Assembly (NCBI GenBank): GCA_945830395.1
Contig: CALZYE010000004.1
Coordinates: 1 to 64,000 of the forward strand
DNA length: 64,000 bases
Direction of reading: 5' to 3'
Source: an uncultured Clostridia bacterium
GTDB lineage: Bacteria > Bacillota > Clostridia > Peptostreptococcales > Anaerovoracaceae
The notes beneath the pieces are model-generated. The model did no database searches. It had not been told where the DNA came from and saw only the letters and a program-made list of their open reading frames with translations. This document shows positions 53,681 through 63,368 of this stretch, piece by piece (position 1 is the stretch's first letter; each line of letters begins with the position of its first letter). A program made the translations under genes and the position numbers.

Positions 53681-56026
53681 TTATATCTTTTCAAATCCCG
53701 TTACGGCTTCGTGTTTCACGCGGTCCTTTTCTTCGCTGCTCTTGGCGTCGTTCCAGTTATCCATAGTTCCAACGAGATAGCCTGTAATCCTGCGGATACG
53801 CTCAAACTGAGGTCCTCCGTCATGCTCTTTGCGTCCGCAGTTAGGGCATTTGTTATCGATGATGCCGGTGTATCCGCAGCAAGGGTCACGATCAACAGGG
53901 TGGTTGATTGAGCCGTACCCGATACCGTTTTCTTTCATGCATCGAACCACGCTTTCGTAAGCCTCTAAATTCTTCTGAGGATCTCCGTCAAGCTCTATAT
54001 ATGATATATGTCCTCCGTTTGTCAGATCGTGGAAAGGCGCTTCCTTTCTGATTTTGTCAAAAGCATTGATTTCATAGTAAACAGGAACATGGAAACTGTT
54101 GGTATAGTAATCTCTGTCGGTGATTCCCGGAATACTTCCAAAGCGCTTTCTGTCCATTCTTACAAAACGACCGGAAAGTCCTTCTGCAGGAGTTGCTATT
54201 ACTGACCAGTTCAGCCCTGTCTTGCGAGCCTCTTCGTCCATTCTCTTTCTCATGTATGCAACGATTTCAATTCCAAGCTGTTCTGCTCTGTCGGATTCGC
54301 CGTGATGCTGGCCGATGAGAGCCTTAAGGCATTCTGCAAGGCCGATGAAACCGATGGTAAGGGTTCCGTGTTTAATGACCTCTTCTATAGTATCCTCAGG
54401 CTTGAGTTTGCCGGAGTCGATCCATACGCCCTGCCCCATGAGGAACGGGAAGTTTTTAGCCTTTTTCTGCCCCTGGATCTTAAATCTTTCGTTTAACTGA
54501 CCTATACACAAATCGATCATATGGTCGAGACTTTCAAAGAATGCCTCTATGTCTCCCTTTGCCTTGATTCCGAGGCGAGGCAGGTTTATAGATGTGAAGG
54601 AAAGATTTCCCCTGCCGTAAACGACTTCTCTTGAAGGATCGTATTGATTACCCATTACACGCGTTCGACAGCCCATGTAGGCACATTCTGTTTCAGGATG
54701 GCCCGGTTTGTAATACTGCTTGTTGAAAGGCGCATCCAGAAAAGAGAAATTTGGGAAGAGTCTCTTTGCACTGGTCTTGCACGCAAGTTTGAACAAATCG
54801 TAGTTAGGATCCTCAGGATTGTAGCTTACACCTTCCTTTACCTTGAAAATTTGGATTGGAAATATCGGTGTCTCACCGTTTCCGAGACCTGCGTCGGTGG
54901 CTTCCATAACGCACTTCATCACAAGGCGCCCTTCAGGGGAGGTATCGGTTCCGTAATTTATTGAGCTGAACGGAACCTGAGCACCGGCTCTTGAATGCAT
55001 GGTGTTCAAATTGTGAATCAGAGCCTCCATCGCCTGATAGGTTTTTCTTACGATTTCCCTGTCTGCAAATTTCGTAGCCTGCTCCTGAAGTCTCTTGACA
55101 GTTGCGGCATCTGCAAACTTTGAGAGGAAAGAAGCCTCAGCCTTCTTATAGTCATCGTCATGGGACATACAAGGATATACATTATATTTTTCCTCGGTAT
55201 CCTTAACGAAGGCTTTCATAACGGCAGGTCCGTCTTCAATTCCGAACAGAAGCTCTATCATTTTCCCCATATTTGAGGAATACAGTCTCTTGTAGCTTTT
55301 GCGAACACCGGGAGCCATGCCGTAGTCGAAGTTTGGAACGGACTGACCTCCGTGCTGATCGTTTTGGTTGGACTGAATTGCTATGCACGCCAGCGCCGAA
55401 TAGCTTTCAATGTCGTTAGGTTCTCTCAAATGACCGTGTCCCGTGGAAAAACCGTTCTTTAGGAGACTTACCAAGTCGATCTGACAGCATGTCATGGTCA
55501 GAGTGTAAAAATCCATATCGTGAATATGAATATCGCCATTGTTGTGAGCTTTACCGTATTTCGGGTCGATTACATACATCTTGTAAAACTCTTTAGCTCC
55601 CTCGGAACCGTACTTAAGCATGGTTCCCATGGCGGTATTTCCGTCGATATTCGCATTCTCGCGTTTAACATCGTTATCCTTTGCCTCTTTGAAGGTCAAA
55701 TCTTCATATATGTGCATCAGCTGAGTATCCATATCGCGTATGCGAGTCCTTTCCGCACGATAAAGAATGTATTCCTTTGCCGTTCTGGCATGACCGTTTT
55801 CGATAAGGATCTTTTCCACGGCATCCTGGGTCTGCTCAACTGTAGGAATCGATGTGTGACAAACCTCAAGAAGATACAATTCGACCTGCTTCGCAAGATA
55901 TTCCGCCATCTCTCTGTCTCTGCCACCCAAAACTTTGGCGGCATTAAAGATTGCGTCTGCGATTTTGTCCACACTAAACTCTACGACCCTGCCGTCACGC
56001 TTGATAATGCGTTGTATTTTGTCCAT
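53681..56026 (-). CDS. nrdD: Anaerobic ribonucleoside-triphosphate reductase
   Basis: The 781-aa class III reductase makes dNTPs without oxygen. An N-terminal ATP-cone (RIIKRDGRVVEFSVDKIADA) senses ATP/dATP. The core has NNGDIHIHDMDFY and NLNTMHSRAGAQVPFSSINYG. The C-terminal zinc site is CCGYTGIIDNKCPNCGR, and the radical glycine lies in RRITGYLVGTMDNWN near residue 755. AAGGAG lies 9 nt before the ATG. nrdG follows downstream. A NrdR-box-like site overlaps its promoter. Confidence 0.97.
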   Translation of the reverse strand: MDKIQRIIKRDGRVVEFSVDKIADAIFNAAKVLGGRDREMAEYLAKQVELYLLEVCHTSIPTVEQTQDAVEKILIENGHARTAKEYILYRAERTRIRDMDTQLMHIYEDLTFKEAKDNDVKRENANIDGNTAMGTMLKYGSEGAKEFYKMYVIDPKYGKAHNNGDIHIHDMDFYTLTMTCCQIDLVSLLKNGFSTGHGHLREPNDIESYSALACIAIQSNQNDQHGGQSVPNFDYGMAPGVRKSYKRLYSSNMGKMIELLFGIEDGPAVMKAFVKDTEEKYNVYPCMSHDDDYKKAEASFLSKFADAATVKRLQEQATKFADREIVRKTYQAMEALIHNLNTMHSRAGAQVPFSSINYGTDTSPEGRLVMKCVMEATDAGLGNGETPIFPIQIFKVKEGVSYNPEDPNYDLFKLACKTSAKRLFPNFSFLDAPFNKQYYKPGHPETECAYMGCRTRVMGNQYDPSREVVYGRGNLSFTSINLPRLGIKAKGDIEAFFESLDHMIDLCIGQLNERFKIQGQKKAKNFPFLMGQGVWIDSGKLKPEDTIEEVIKHGTLTIGFIGLAECLKALIGQHHGESDRAEQLGIEIVAYMRKRMDEEARKTGLNWSVIATPAEGLSGRFVRMDRKRFGSIPGITDRDYYTNSFHVPVYYEINAFDKIRKEAPFHDLTNGGHISYIELDGDPQKNLEAYESVVRCMKENGIGYGSINHPVDRDPCCGYTGIIDNKCPNCGRKEHDGGPQFERIRRITGYLVGTMDNWNDAKSSEEKDRVKHEAVTGFEKI

Positions 56027-56062
56027 TTTCCATAACTCCTTCTCTTATATCAAATATACTAC

Positions 56063-56081
56063 ATTATACTATATGTTGTGC
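56063..56081 (-). promoter_or_regulatory. nrdD -10 and NrdR-box-like site
   Basis: ATACTATATGTTGTGC (56066-56081) matches 12 of 16 positions of the NrdR-box consensus as I recall it (ACACTATATATAGTGT). It overlaps the minus-strand TATAAT (complement of 56063-56068). NrdR boxes usually occur in pairs; I could not find a convincing second box. Confidence 0.4.
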
Positions 56082-56114
56082 TTATTTCGCACCTGTTGAA
56101 TAAAAGTATACTAC

Positions 56115-56266
56115 TTAAACTGTGGCAGGTCAATGGATATAATATATATTTAACAAAAACTTCAAACTTGGTCAAAATTGATACAGTTATTGACGGCAAG
56201 CCTTTTTTGAATATTTGGTGAAGAGAACATGGTTTGTTTGAAAAAAAGTGAATAAAGTGGTAAAAT
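56115..56266 (+). promoter_or_regulatory. Two predicted promoters for the tandem ligase gene
   Basis: P1: TTAAAC (56115-56120), 17 nt, TATAAT (56138-56143). P2: TTGAAA (56238-56243), 17 nt, TAAAAT (56261-56266). P2 would place the transcript start near 56273, which excludes the GTG at 56248 as a start on that transcript. Confidence 0.55.
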
Positions 56267-56295
56267 TATGTGAATCAAAAGATAGGAAAAGAGAG

Positions 56296-59200
56296 ATGAA
56301 TAATAAGAAGTACAGTAAAAAATTATATGAAGTAAGAGAAGCGTCGGATTTAAAGGACATTATTCTCAAGAGTACAAGCCTCTTTGCAGACAAGACGGCT
56401 TATTTGGTAAAAAACCGCAAGGCAGGGAAGTTTGTACCAATAACTTACGGCAAAGTTAAGGAGGATTTGGACGGACTTGGAACCAAACTCATGGATCTGG
56501 GACTGTATGGGAAGAAGATTGCAGTTATAGGTGAAAGCAGCTATTACTGGATTTTGACATACTTCACCACCGTTGCAGGTGTGGGAGCCATAGTTCCTTT
56601 GGATAAGAACCTTCCGGGAGAAGAATTGATGGGTCTGATTGAAAGATCGGGCGCAAGCGCTATTGTGTATTCGGACAAGGTGAAGAAGAGCATACAGCCT
56701 GTTTTTGAAAATCCTCATAATATAGAATTTTTTATTTCCATGGACTCTGAAGAGGACACGGAGGAAGCATTGTCCATGAGCGGCCTTATTGAAGAAGGAA
56801 GGGAGCTTTTGGCTTCGGGAAATAAAGATTATGTGAACGCAAATGTCGATCCGGATCAGATGGCTACTCTTTTGTTCACCTCGGGAACTACAGGCATGGC
56901 AAAGGGTGTTATGATGTCCCAGAGGAATATTGCGGCAAACTGTGTCAATATGTCCAAATATTTTCAGATTCCTGAGCCGGGCATAGTGCTTTCCATTCTG
57001 CCGATTCATCATGCCTACGAAATGACCTGCGACATCTGGACTACTTTCTATCAGGGCAAGACCATTGCAATTTGTGAGGGCCTGCGCTATATCCAAAAAA
57101 ATATGGCGGAGGTAAAGGCAAATGTACTTCTGGGAGTACCTCTCGTATTTGAAAAGATGTACAAAGGAATGTGGAAACAGGCAGAGAGCAGAGGTGAGGC
57201 GGAGAAACTGAGAACCGCTATAGACCTTTCCAGAAAGCTTAAATTATACAACAATAAATCCATCTGTAAGCGTATGTTTAAGGCAATCCATCAGTCCTTT
57301 GGCGGTGCCATGGAAAAATTTGTTGCCGGAGGAGCGGCGATAGATCCCAAGGTTATTGAGGACTTTGAGGCCATGGGTTTCACCATGATTCAAGGCTACG
57401 GAATGACGGAAAACGGTCCTATCGTTTGTGTTAACCAGGACAGGTACAGCAAGGCAGCCTCCGTAGGAAAGCCTATGCCGAAAACGGAGGTAAGAATAAT
57501 CAATTCCGATGAAGATGGAATTGGAGAGATTATATGTAAAGGTCCGTCGGTGATGCTGGGCTATTATGAGAATCAGGAAGCTACCGATGAGGTTTTGAGA
57601 AACGGCTGGCTTCATACAGGGGATCTGGGCTACATGGATGAAGAAGGCTTTGTCTATATCACAGGGCGAAAGAAAACGGTAATCGTAACCAAGGGAGGAA
57701 AAAATATTTTCCCTGAAGAACTTGAAGCGGTTTTGATGGAAGATGAGCGCATACAGGAAGTTCTTGTTCATGGAGTGGATGACGAGAGAGTGGGAAATGT
57801 TGTAATTACAGCTGATATATATCCTAATTACAAGCTTTTGACATCTACGGAAGGGAAGCTCAGTTCTTCCGAGGTATACCACTTCTATAAGGAGTTGGTT
57901 GAGGTAATAAATAAAAAATTCCCGCCTAACAAGAGGATTAAGAGAATCAATATCAGAACCGAGGAGTTTGTAAAAACCACAACGGGGAAGATTAAGCGCT
58001 TCGGAAATAATACGGAAACTGCATCGGTTGGCGAATCCCATCCGGAATGCTCCGGGGAAATGAGGAAAAAACAGGATAAGAAGGCGAAATCAAAGATTAA
58101 GTCACTTGCCATGAATGAATATGAGGGTGTTTCATATCACAATGTAAGACCGATTCCTGAGCTTAAGACCATGCTGGAAACCAGCGCGGATATTTATGGT
58201 GACAGACCCGCCGTTTATCAGAAATTTGACAGCAAGAAGCCTTATGTGGAAATCACATACAAACAGCTTTTGTCAGATGTGAATTCTTTGGGAACAGCGC
58301 TTTTAAACAGAAATTTCAAGGATAAGAAGATTGCAGTTATAGGAAATAACTGTTATCAGTGGGCGGTAAGCTATCTTGCGGCGGTATGCGGAACCGGGGT
58401 TTGTGTTCCTCTGGATAAGGAACTTCCTGCCCATGAACTGAAGCAGCTTGTAGTCGATGCAGATGTCAGCTGCGTACTTTCGGATAAAGATTATGAGAAA
58501 ATCTTTTGTGATATGAAGGCGGAGGGTGACACGAATCTGGAACTTCTGGTTAACTTTGACTATGGAGAGAATGAGAGCAGCAAGGAAGGCGTAATGACTC
58601 TTAAGGCGCTCATAGAAGAGGGACAGAAGCAGATTGCAACAGGAGACAGACAGTTTTTAGATGCTGAGATTGATGCGGAAAAAATGGCGGTAATACTTTA
58701 CACTTCGGGAACCACGGGAGTTGCCAAAGGAGTAATGCTGTCGCACAGCAACATATGCGATAACCTTATGGGGGCACCTACTTTCATGAAGATTTGTGAA
58801 GAAGATATTTTCTTTTCCGTGCTTCCTCTCCATCATACATATGAGTGTACCTGCGGTCTTTTGATTCCTCTTTACATGGGAGCTTCAATCGCCTACTGTC
58901 AGGGACTTCGCTATATAGAAAAGAATATGAAGGAAATCAAACCTACAATTTTCTTAGGCGTTCCGCTGCTCCTTGAGGGGCTGTACAAGAAAATCCGGAA
59001 AGAAATTCAGAGACAGGGTAAAGAAAAGGCCTTTAAGCGAATTCTTATGGCTAACAGATTGAGTAGGAAAGTTAAAATCAATCTGGTGAAGCCTTTTGTG
59101 AAAGATATTCATAAGGTGTTTGGAGGCAGAATGAGAATCTTAATCGCAGGAGGTTCAGCCATAGATCCTAAGGTTTTAGACTTTTTCAACGATATAGGAT

Positions 59201-59859
59201 TAACTGCAGTTCAGGGGTATGGATTGACGGAATGCAGTCCCCTTGCGGCGCTTAACCCGGATAAACCGTGGCTGATGCGCAGCAACTCCGCAGGTCATGT
59301 GATGCCGGGCATGGAGGTTAAGGTTGTCAACAAAGGAAGCGACGGTGTAGGTGAAATCGTTCTAAAGGGAGCCAGCGTAATGCTCGGATACTACAACAAC
59401 CGGGCAGCCACAGATGAGGTTCTGAAAAACGGATGGTTCTATACAGGAGATCTGGGCTATGTGGATAAGGACGGCTACATATATATAACCGGACGGCTGA
59501 AAAATGTCATAATCACTCAGAACGGCAAGAATGTGTACCCGGAAGAGCTTGAAAACTATCTGAAGAATATTTCCTGTATAGAGGAAGTGATGGTCTGGGG
59601 ACAAAGCAGCGAACTGGACGAAAAGGATATTATAATTGCAGCTACCGTGACCGTAGATGAAGAACTTCTTGCACAGGCAATCGGAAGCGACTATACGGAG
59701 GAGGAAAAGAGAGATTTCATCTGGGAAGAGGTGGACAAGATTAATGAGAGTTTGCCTCTATTCAAAAAGATAAAGAAGGTTGTAATAAAAGAAGACGAGT
59801 TTGAAAAAACCACAGCAAAAAAGATAAAAAGATTTGTCAGCAGTAATAAAGAAAGCTAA
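56296..59859 (+). CDS. Tandem-fused AMP-forming acyl-CoA synthetase
   Basis: A 1187-aa protein made of two complete, divergent adenylate-forming modules. Module 1 (about 1-570) has LFTSGTTGMAKGVMMS, QGYGMTENGPIV, GWLHTGDLGYMDEEG and the A10 lysine motif KTTTGKIKRFG. Module 2 (about 625-1187) has LYTSGTTGVAKGVMLS, QGYGLTECSPLA, GWFYTGDLGYVDKDG and KTTAKKIKRFV. The linker is basic (KKQDKKAKSKIKS). Each module resembles long-chain fatty-acid-CoA ligases (FadD/AMP-binding). No carrier-protein domain is present. The start at 56296 follows AGGA; an upstream GTG at 56248 precedes the P2 start site. Confidence 0.92.
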   Translation: MNNKKYSKKLYEVREASDLKDIILKSTSLFADKTAYLVKNRKAGKFVPITYGKVKEDLDGLGTKLMDLGLYGKKIAVIGESSYYWILTYFTTVAGVGAIVPLDKNLPGEELMGLIERSGASAIVYSDKVKKSIQPVFENPHNIEFFISMDSEEDTEEALSMSGLIEEGRELLASGNKDYVNANVDPDQMATLLFTSGTTGMAKGVMMSQRNIAANCVNMSKYFQIPEPGIVLSILPIHHAYEMTCDIWTTFYQGKTIAICEGLRYIQKNMAEVKANVLLGVPLVFEKMYKGMWKQAESRGEAEKLRTAIDLSRKLKLYNNKSICKRMFKAIHQSFGGAMEKFVAGGAAIDPKVIEDFEAMGFTMIQGYGMTENGPIVCVNQDRYSKAASVGKPMPKTEVRIINSDEDGIGEIICKGPSVMLGYYENQEATDEVLRNGWLHTGDLGYMDEEGFVYITGRKKTVIVTKGGKNIFPEELEAVLMEDERIQEVLVHGVDDERVGNVVITADIYPNYKLLTSTEGKLSSSEVYHFYKELVEVINKKFPPNKRIKRINIRTEEFVKTTTGKIKRFGNNTETASVGESHPECSGEMRKKQDKKAKSKIKSLAMNEYEGVSYHNVRPIPELKTMLETSADIYGDRPAVYQKFDSKKPYVEITYKQLLSDVNSLGTALLNRNFKDKKIAVIGNNCYQWAVSYLAAVCGTGVCVPLDKELPAHELKQLVVDADVSCVLSDKDYEKIFCDMKAEGDTNLELLVNFDYGENESSKEGVMTLKALIEEGQKQIATGDRQFLDAEIDAEKMAVILYTSGTTGVAKGVMLSHSNICDNLMGAPTFMKICEEDIFFSVLPLHHTYECTCGLLIPLYMGASIAYCQGLRYIEKNMKEIKPTIFLGVPLLLEGLYKKIRKEIQRQGKEKAFKRILMANRLSRKVKINLVKPFVKDIHKVFGGRMRILIAGGSAIDPKVLDFFNDIGLTAVQGYGLTECSPLAALNPDKPWLMRSNSAGHVMPGMEVKVVNKGSDGVGEIVLKGASVMLGYYNNRAATDEVLKNGWFYTGDLGYVDKDGYIYITGRLKNVIITQNGKNVYPEELENYLKNISCIEEVMVWGQSSELDEKDIIIAATVTVDEELLAQAIGSDYTEEEKRDFIWEEVDKINESLPLFKKIKKVVIKEDEFEKTTAKKIKRFVSSNKES

Positions 59860-59872
59860 ATTGCCGCAAGCG

Positions 59873-59901
59873 TTGACATTAACTGCCTTGTAGGATATAA
59901 T
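59873..59901 (+). promoter_or_regulatory. Consensus SigA promoter for greA-lysS
   Basis: Perfect TTGACA (59873-59878) and perfect TATAAT (59896-59901) with a 17-nt spacer, 36 nt before greA. This is the strongest promoter in the window by sequence. Confidence 0.9.
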
Positions 59902-59937
59902 TTCTTGCAAGGTTTAATTAGAAAATGGAGGAATCAA

Positions 59938-60423
59938 ATGGTAGAAGAAGTGCTGTTAACCCAAGGGGATTACGAAGATATAGAGAATCAGAGAGATCAT
60001 CTCGTTTCCGTAAAGAGAAAAGAGGTATCTCAAAGATTGAAAGAAGCTATTTCCTACGGAGATTTGTCCGAGAACGCAGAGTACACGGCGGCAAAGGACG
60101 AGCAGGCTGAACTTGAGGCGGAAATCACAAGGCTTGAGATGATGATGCGAAACGCCAGAATCATCAATTCAGAAGAGATAGATGTCGATAAAGTAAATGT
60201 AGGGTTGTTGGTAACTGTGAAGTGCAAGGAAGATGGGGAAACGGAAATCTTTGAAATAGTAGGCTCTACAGGAGCAGATCCTTTTGCGGAACCTGCAAAA
60301 ATTTCAAATGAGTCTCCAATCGCATCAGCTCTCATCGGTCACAGAAAGGGCGAGGAGGTAGAGGTCTCGCTGCCTGATGGAGCTATTCATTACAGCATTT
60401 TAGAAATTGCAAAGAAAAATTAG
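59938..60423 (+). CDS. greA: Transcription elongation factor GreA
   Basis: The 161-aa factor stimulates RNA cleavage by backtracked RNA polymerase. The N-terminal coiled coil holds the tip acidic region SYGDLSENAEYTAAKDEQAE, the GreA hallmark. The C-terminal FKBP-like domain has VGSTGADPFAEPAKISNESP, ASALIGHRKGEEVEV and ILEI. The ATG at 59938 follows TGGAGG; the TTG at 59905 lies only just after the -10 and is rejected. It leads a greA-lysS operon, common in Bacillota. Confidence 0.96.
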   Translation: MVEEVLLTQGDYEDIENQRDHLVSVKRKEVSQRLKEAISYGDLSENAEYTAAKDEQAELEAEITRLEMMMRNARIINSEEIDVDKVNVGLLVTVKCKEDGETEIFEIVGSTGADPFAEPAKISNESPIASALIGHRKGEEVEVSLPDGAIHYSILEIAKKN

Positions 60424-60436
60424 GAGTATGTAAAAG

Positions 60437-62380
60437 ATGAGTACGGACAATATTAACAATATCAACGCTGAGCCAGAAAGCGAAATGTATGAAGAAGATC
60501 TTAATGAGCAAAGACAGATTCGCCGTCAGAAATTAAAAGATTTGCAGGAGGCAGGCCGTAATCCTTATATCCATGAAACATGGAATGTGACGGCTCACAG
60601 CAAGGACATTAAAGACAACTTCGATGCTCTTGAGGACGAGGAAGTATCCTGTGCCGGAAGAATTATGAGCAAGCGCGTAATGGGAAAAGCTGCTTTCTTT
60701 GATTTGCAGGACAAGCAGGGCAGAATCCAGTGCTATGTAAAAAGAGATGAAATCGGTGCAGAGGAATACAAATGGTTTAAGACCTATGATATTGGAGATA
60801 TAGTTGGAATTGAGGGAAGGGTTTTTAAAACCAAGACTGAGGAAATTTCAATCCACATTACTAATCTTGTGTTACTGTCAAAATCTCTGCAGGTGCTTCC
60901 CGACAAGTGGAACGGTCTGAAGGATACAGATATTCGCTACCGCCGGCGCTATGTGGATCTAATCATGAATCAGGATGTAAGAGATACATTTATCAAGCGT
61001 TCCAAGATTATTCACGAGATGAAAAGGGTGCTTGAGGAAGACTACGGTTATCTGGAAGTGGATACGCCTATTTTAACTGCAATTGCAGGCGGTGCAAATG
61101 CAAGACCTTTTGAGACTCACCACAATACTCTCGATATGGATTTGAGAATGAGAATATCCAACGAGCTGTATCTTAAGAGGCTTATCGTTGGAGGCCTCGA
61201 CCGTGTCTACGAAATGGGAAAGATGTTCAGAAACGAGGGAATGGACAGAAACCATAACCCGGAATTTACTTCTATGGAATGTTACATGGCATACGGAAAT
61301 ATGGAAAACACCATGGAAGTTACCGAGCAGCTGGTATACAAGGCTCAGATGGAGGTTAACGGAACGCCGATTATATCCTATCAGGGCAAGGAGTTTGATG
61401 TTACTCCGCCTTGGCGCCGTCTGAACATGGCAGATGCCGTTAAGGAGATTACAGGTGTTGACTTCGCAAAGATAGACACCGATGAAGAAGCCAGGTCAGC
61501 GGCAATCGCTTACGGAATGGATGCAGATGAAATAAAGGGCTTCACAAGAGGAAAGCTGATTGCCGAGATGTTTGAGGAATATTGTGAAGATGTTCCGGGG
61601 TATTTGGACGGACCTGTATTTATTGTAGGTCATCCCGTTGAAGTCTCCCCACTTGCAAAGAGGGATCCGGAAGATCCGAGAATAACCCGCCGTTTTGAAG
61701 CATATATCAACGGATGGGAGATTGCCAATGCTTTTTCGGAGCTGAATGACCCTATCGATCAGTTTGAGAGATTTTCAGAGCAGCAGGCAGAACTTGATGC
61801 GGGCATAGATGATGAAGCTCATCCGATGGATATGGACTTCGTAAATGCTTTGGAAGTTGCAATGCCTCCTACAGGCGGACTTGGAGTTGGAATAGACCGC
61901 GTAATCATGTTGATTAGCGACTCTGCAAGTATCAGAGATGTACTGCTGTTCCCTACGATGAAGCCTTTAGGTGCAGGCAAGGCGGAAAAAGAGTCAAGAA
62001 AAATTGACCTGTCAAAGGTGAAGATTGAACCTCTCTTTGAAGAGACAGTTGATTTCGATACATTCAGAAGGTCGGATTTCAGAGTGGTGAAGGTTAAGGA
62101 CTGCGTGGAAGTACCTAAGAGTAAGAAACTTTTAAAATTTACTTTGGATGACGGATCCGGTGTTGAAAGGACTATACTTTCAGGGATTAAGGACAATTAT
62201 TCCGCAGAGGAATTGATAGGTAAATCCCTTGTGGCGATAACAAACCTGCCGCCGAGAAAGATGATGGGAATCGAATCTTGCGGAATGCTTCTTTCGGCAG
62301 TTTGCGATTACGAAGATGGAGAACTTTTGAATCTCGTTATGGTTGATGAAAATATACCGGCAGGATCGAAGCTGTACTAA
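60437..62380 (+). CDS. lysS: Lysyl-tRNA synthetase (class II) with C-terminal tRNA-binding domain
   Basis: A 647-aa LysRS. The anticodon-binding OB fold (about 60-170) and class II catalytic core are present: RRRYVDLIMN (motif 1), RMFRNEGMD-like EMGKMFRNEGMDRNHNPEFT (motif 2) and GGLGVGIDRVIMLISDS (motif 3). LysRS normally ends near residue 500. Here about 110 more residues form a Trbp111/EMAP-like tRNA-binding fold: FRRSDFRVVKVKDCVEVPKS, LSGIKDNYSAEELIGKS and LPPRKMMGIESCGMLLSA. MetG in this window carries the same type of domain. AGGAG precedes the ATG, 13 nt after greA. Confidence 0.96.
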   Translation: MSTDNINNINAEPESEMYEEDLNEQRQIRRQKLKDLQEAGRNPYIHETWNVTAHSKDIKDNFDALEDEEVSCAGRIMSKRVMGKAAFFDLQDKQGRIQCYVKRDEIGAEEYKWFKTYDIGDIVGIEGRVFKTKTEEISIHITNLVLLSKSLQVLPDKWNGLKDTDIRYRRRYVDLIMNQDVRDTFIKRSKIIHEMKRVLEEDYGYLEVDTPILTAIAGGANARPFETHHNTLDMDLRMRISNELYLKRLIVGGLDRVYEMGKMFRNEGMDRNHNPEFTSMECYMAYGNMENTMEVTEQLVYKAQMEVNGTPIISYQGKEFDVTPPWRRLNMADAVKEITGVDFAKIDTDEEARSAAIAYGMDADEIKGFTRGKLIAEMFEEYCEDVPGYLDGPVFIVGHPVEVSPLAKRDPEDPRITRRFEAYINGWEIANAFSELNDPIDQFERFSEQQAELDAGIDDEAHPMDMDFVNALEVAMPPTGGLGVGIDRVIMLISDSASIRDVLLFPTMKPLGAGKAEKESRKIDLSKVKIEPLFEETVDFDTFRRSDFRVVKVKDCVEVPKSKKLLKFTLDDGSGVERTILSGIKDNYSAEELIGKSLVAITNLPPRKMMGIESCGMLLSAVCDYEDGELLNLVMVDENIPAGSKLY

Positions 62381-62433
62381 GCAGGAGAAGTTAAGGATTC
62401 TGAAAAGAGCAGGTATACAAGTTAATAAGTTAG

Positions 62434-62468
62434 AAAAAAGAGATTGAGGTTAATCAATCTCTTTTTCA
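62434..62468. terminator. Bidirectional terminator after lysS
   Basis: AAAAAGAGATTGA (62435-62447) pairs perfectly with TCAATCTCTTTTT (62454-62466). A-rich and T-rich arms suit both directions. The AraC fragment's stop codon lies in the loop. Confidence 0.88.
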
Positions 62469-62917
62469 TTATTATGAAGAACCGGAGCATTCTTTGTATA
62501 TTTTTTAATATCCTTAGGATAAAATCCTTTGTATTTTTTGAAACAGATACTAAATTTGCTGTGAGAAGAATAGCCTACAGTTTCCGCTATATCCTGAATT
62601 TTAAGGGAGGAGTTCAATAAAAGAATTTCCGCCATATTCATTCGCCGTCTTTGAGTATATTCTGTAATTGTGCATTGATATTTTTGCTTAAATAATTTTT
62701 TTAGTTTTGTACCGCTCATAGTGGATATTTTCTCTAAAGTATCTTGTGAGATGGATGTTGCATAATGGTCATCTATATAGTCAGCAACATTTTTTAAAGC
62801 TTCATCATCAGCAATAGATATAGGATTACCGTATTTATTCAAAAACGAGTCTATTGTAATGCTTAACCATTCTTTCGCTTTTGATTCAAAAAAGATTTCA
62901 GCGGCGGGAGCTGTCAT
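62450..62917 (-). pseudogene. AraC-type regulator, N-terminally truncated
   Basis: A 155-aa frame that keeps only the C-terminal part of an AraC-family regulator. The double HTH is intact: ISQDTLEKISTMSGTKLKKLFK and LKIQDIAETVGYSSHSKFSICFKK, then the family end FYPKDIKKY. A short linker before it (AAEIFFESKAKEWLSITIDS) is typical of the segment just after the sensor domain in full-length (about 300 aa) PchR-like proteins. The sensor domain is missing, and no ribosome site precedes the ATG. Immediately upstream, an ORF6N fragment begins head to head. It could still bind DNA if expressed. Confidence 0.7.
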
Positions 62918-62932
62918 TTTACAATTAAGTAT

Positions 62933-63280
62933 ATGCTTGATGCAGATTTAGCTGAAATATATGGTTATGAAACTAAAAACTTTAATAGACAAGTAAAAAA
63001 TAATATTGAGAAGTTTGAAGGTGAAGATTTTATGTTTCAACTTACCGATGAAGAAATATTAGAACTTTCAAGAGCTGCAAGAGATAATACCCAAGTTACA
63101 GTCTTTAGTGATAATGTGAGAAACAAGGATATGCTTACAAAAAATATCTTAAATGATTTTAGAAAAGATTATCCTAATATAGACATGAAACTGAAGATAG
63201 CAGGTAAAGCATATCACGATAGATACATTGTTTGGTGGAATGTTAAACAATTAGAATTTGAAAATTTAATATACAGATAA
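62933..63280 (+). pseudogene. ORF6N-domain protein remnant, truncated and internally deleted
   Basis: A 115-aa frame. Residues 1-42 (MLDADLAEIYGYETKNFNRQ, VKNNIEKFEGEDFMFQLTDE) are part of an ORF6N domain, a DNA-binding domain of phage and plasmid antirepressor-like proteins. In intact proteins this motif is preceded by a strand such as RGKQV, which is missing. After about residue 50 the sequence jumps to a different part of such proteins (VFSDNVRNKDMLTKN, DYPNIDMKLKIAGKAYHDRYIV) and then ends in unrelated residues. No good ribosome site precedes it. It is most likely a relic of a mobile-element gene. Confidence 0.65.
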
Positions 63281-63368
63281 CAGATTAAACAGCCATACTT
63301 AACAAAAAAGCCTTAATGGGCAGAAATTTTCAATGATGAGTTTGAGAAATACCGGGGTGTTAACAATT

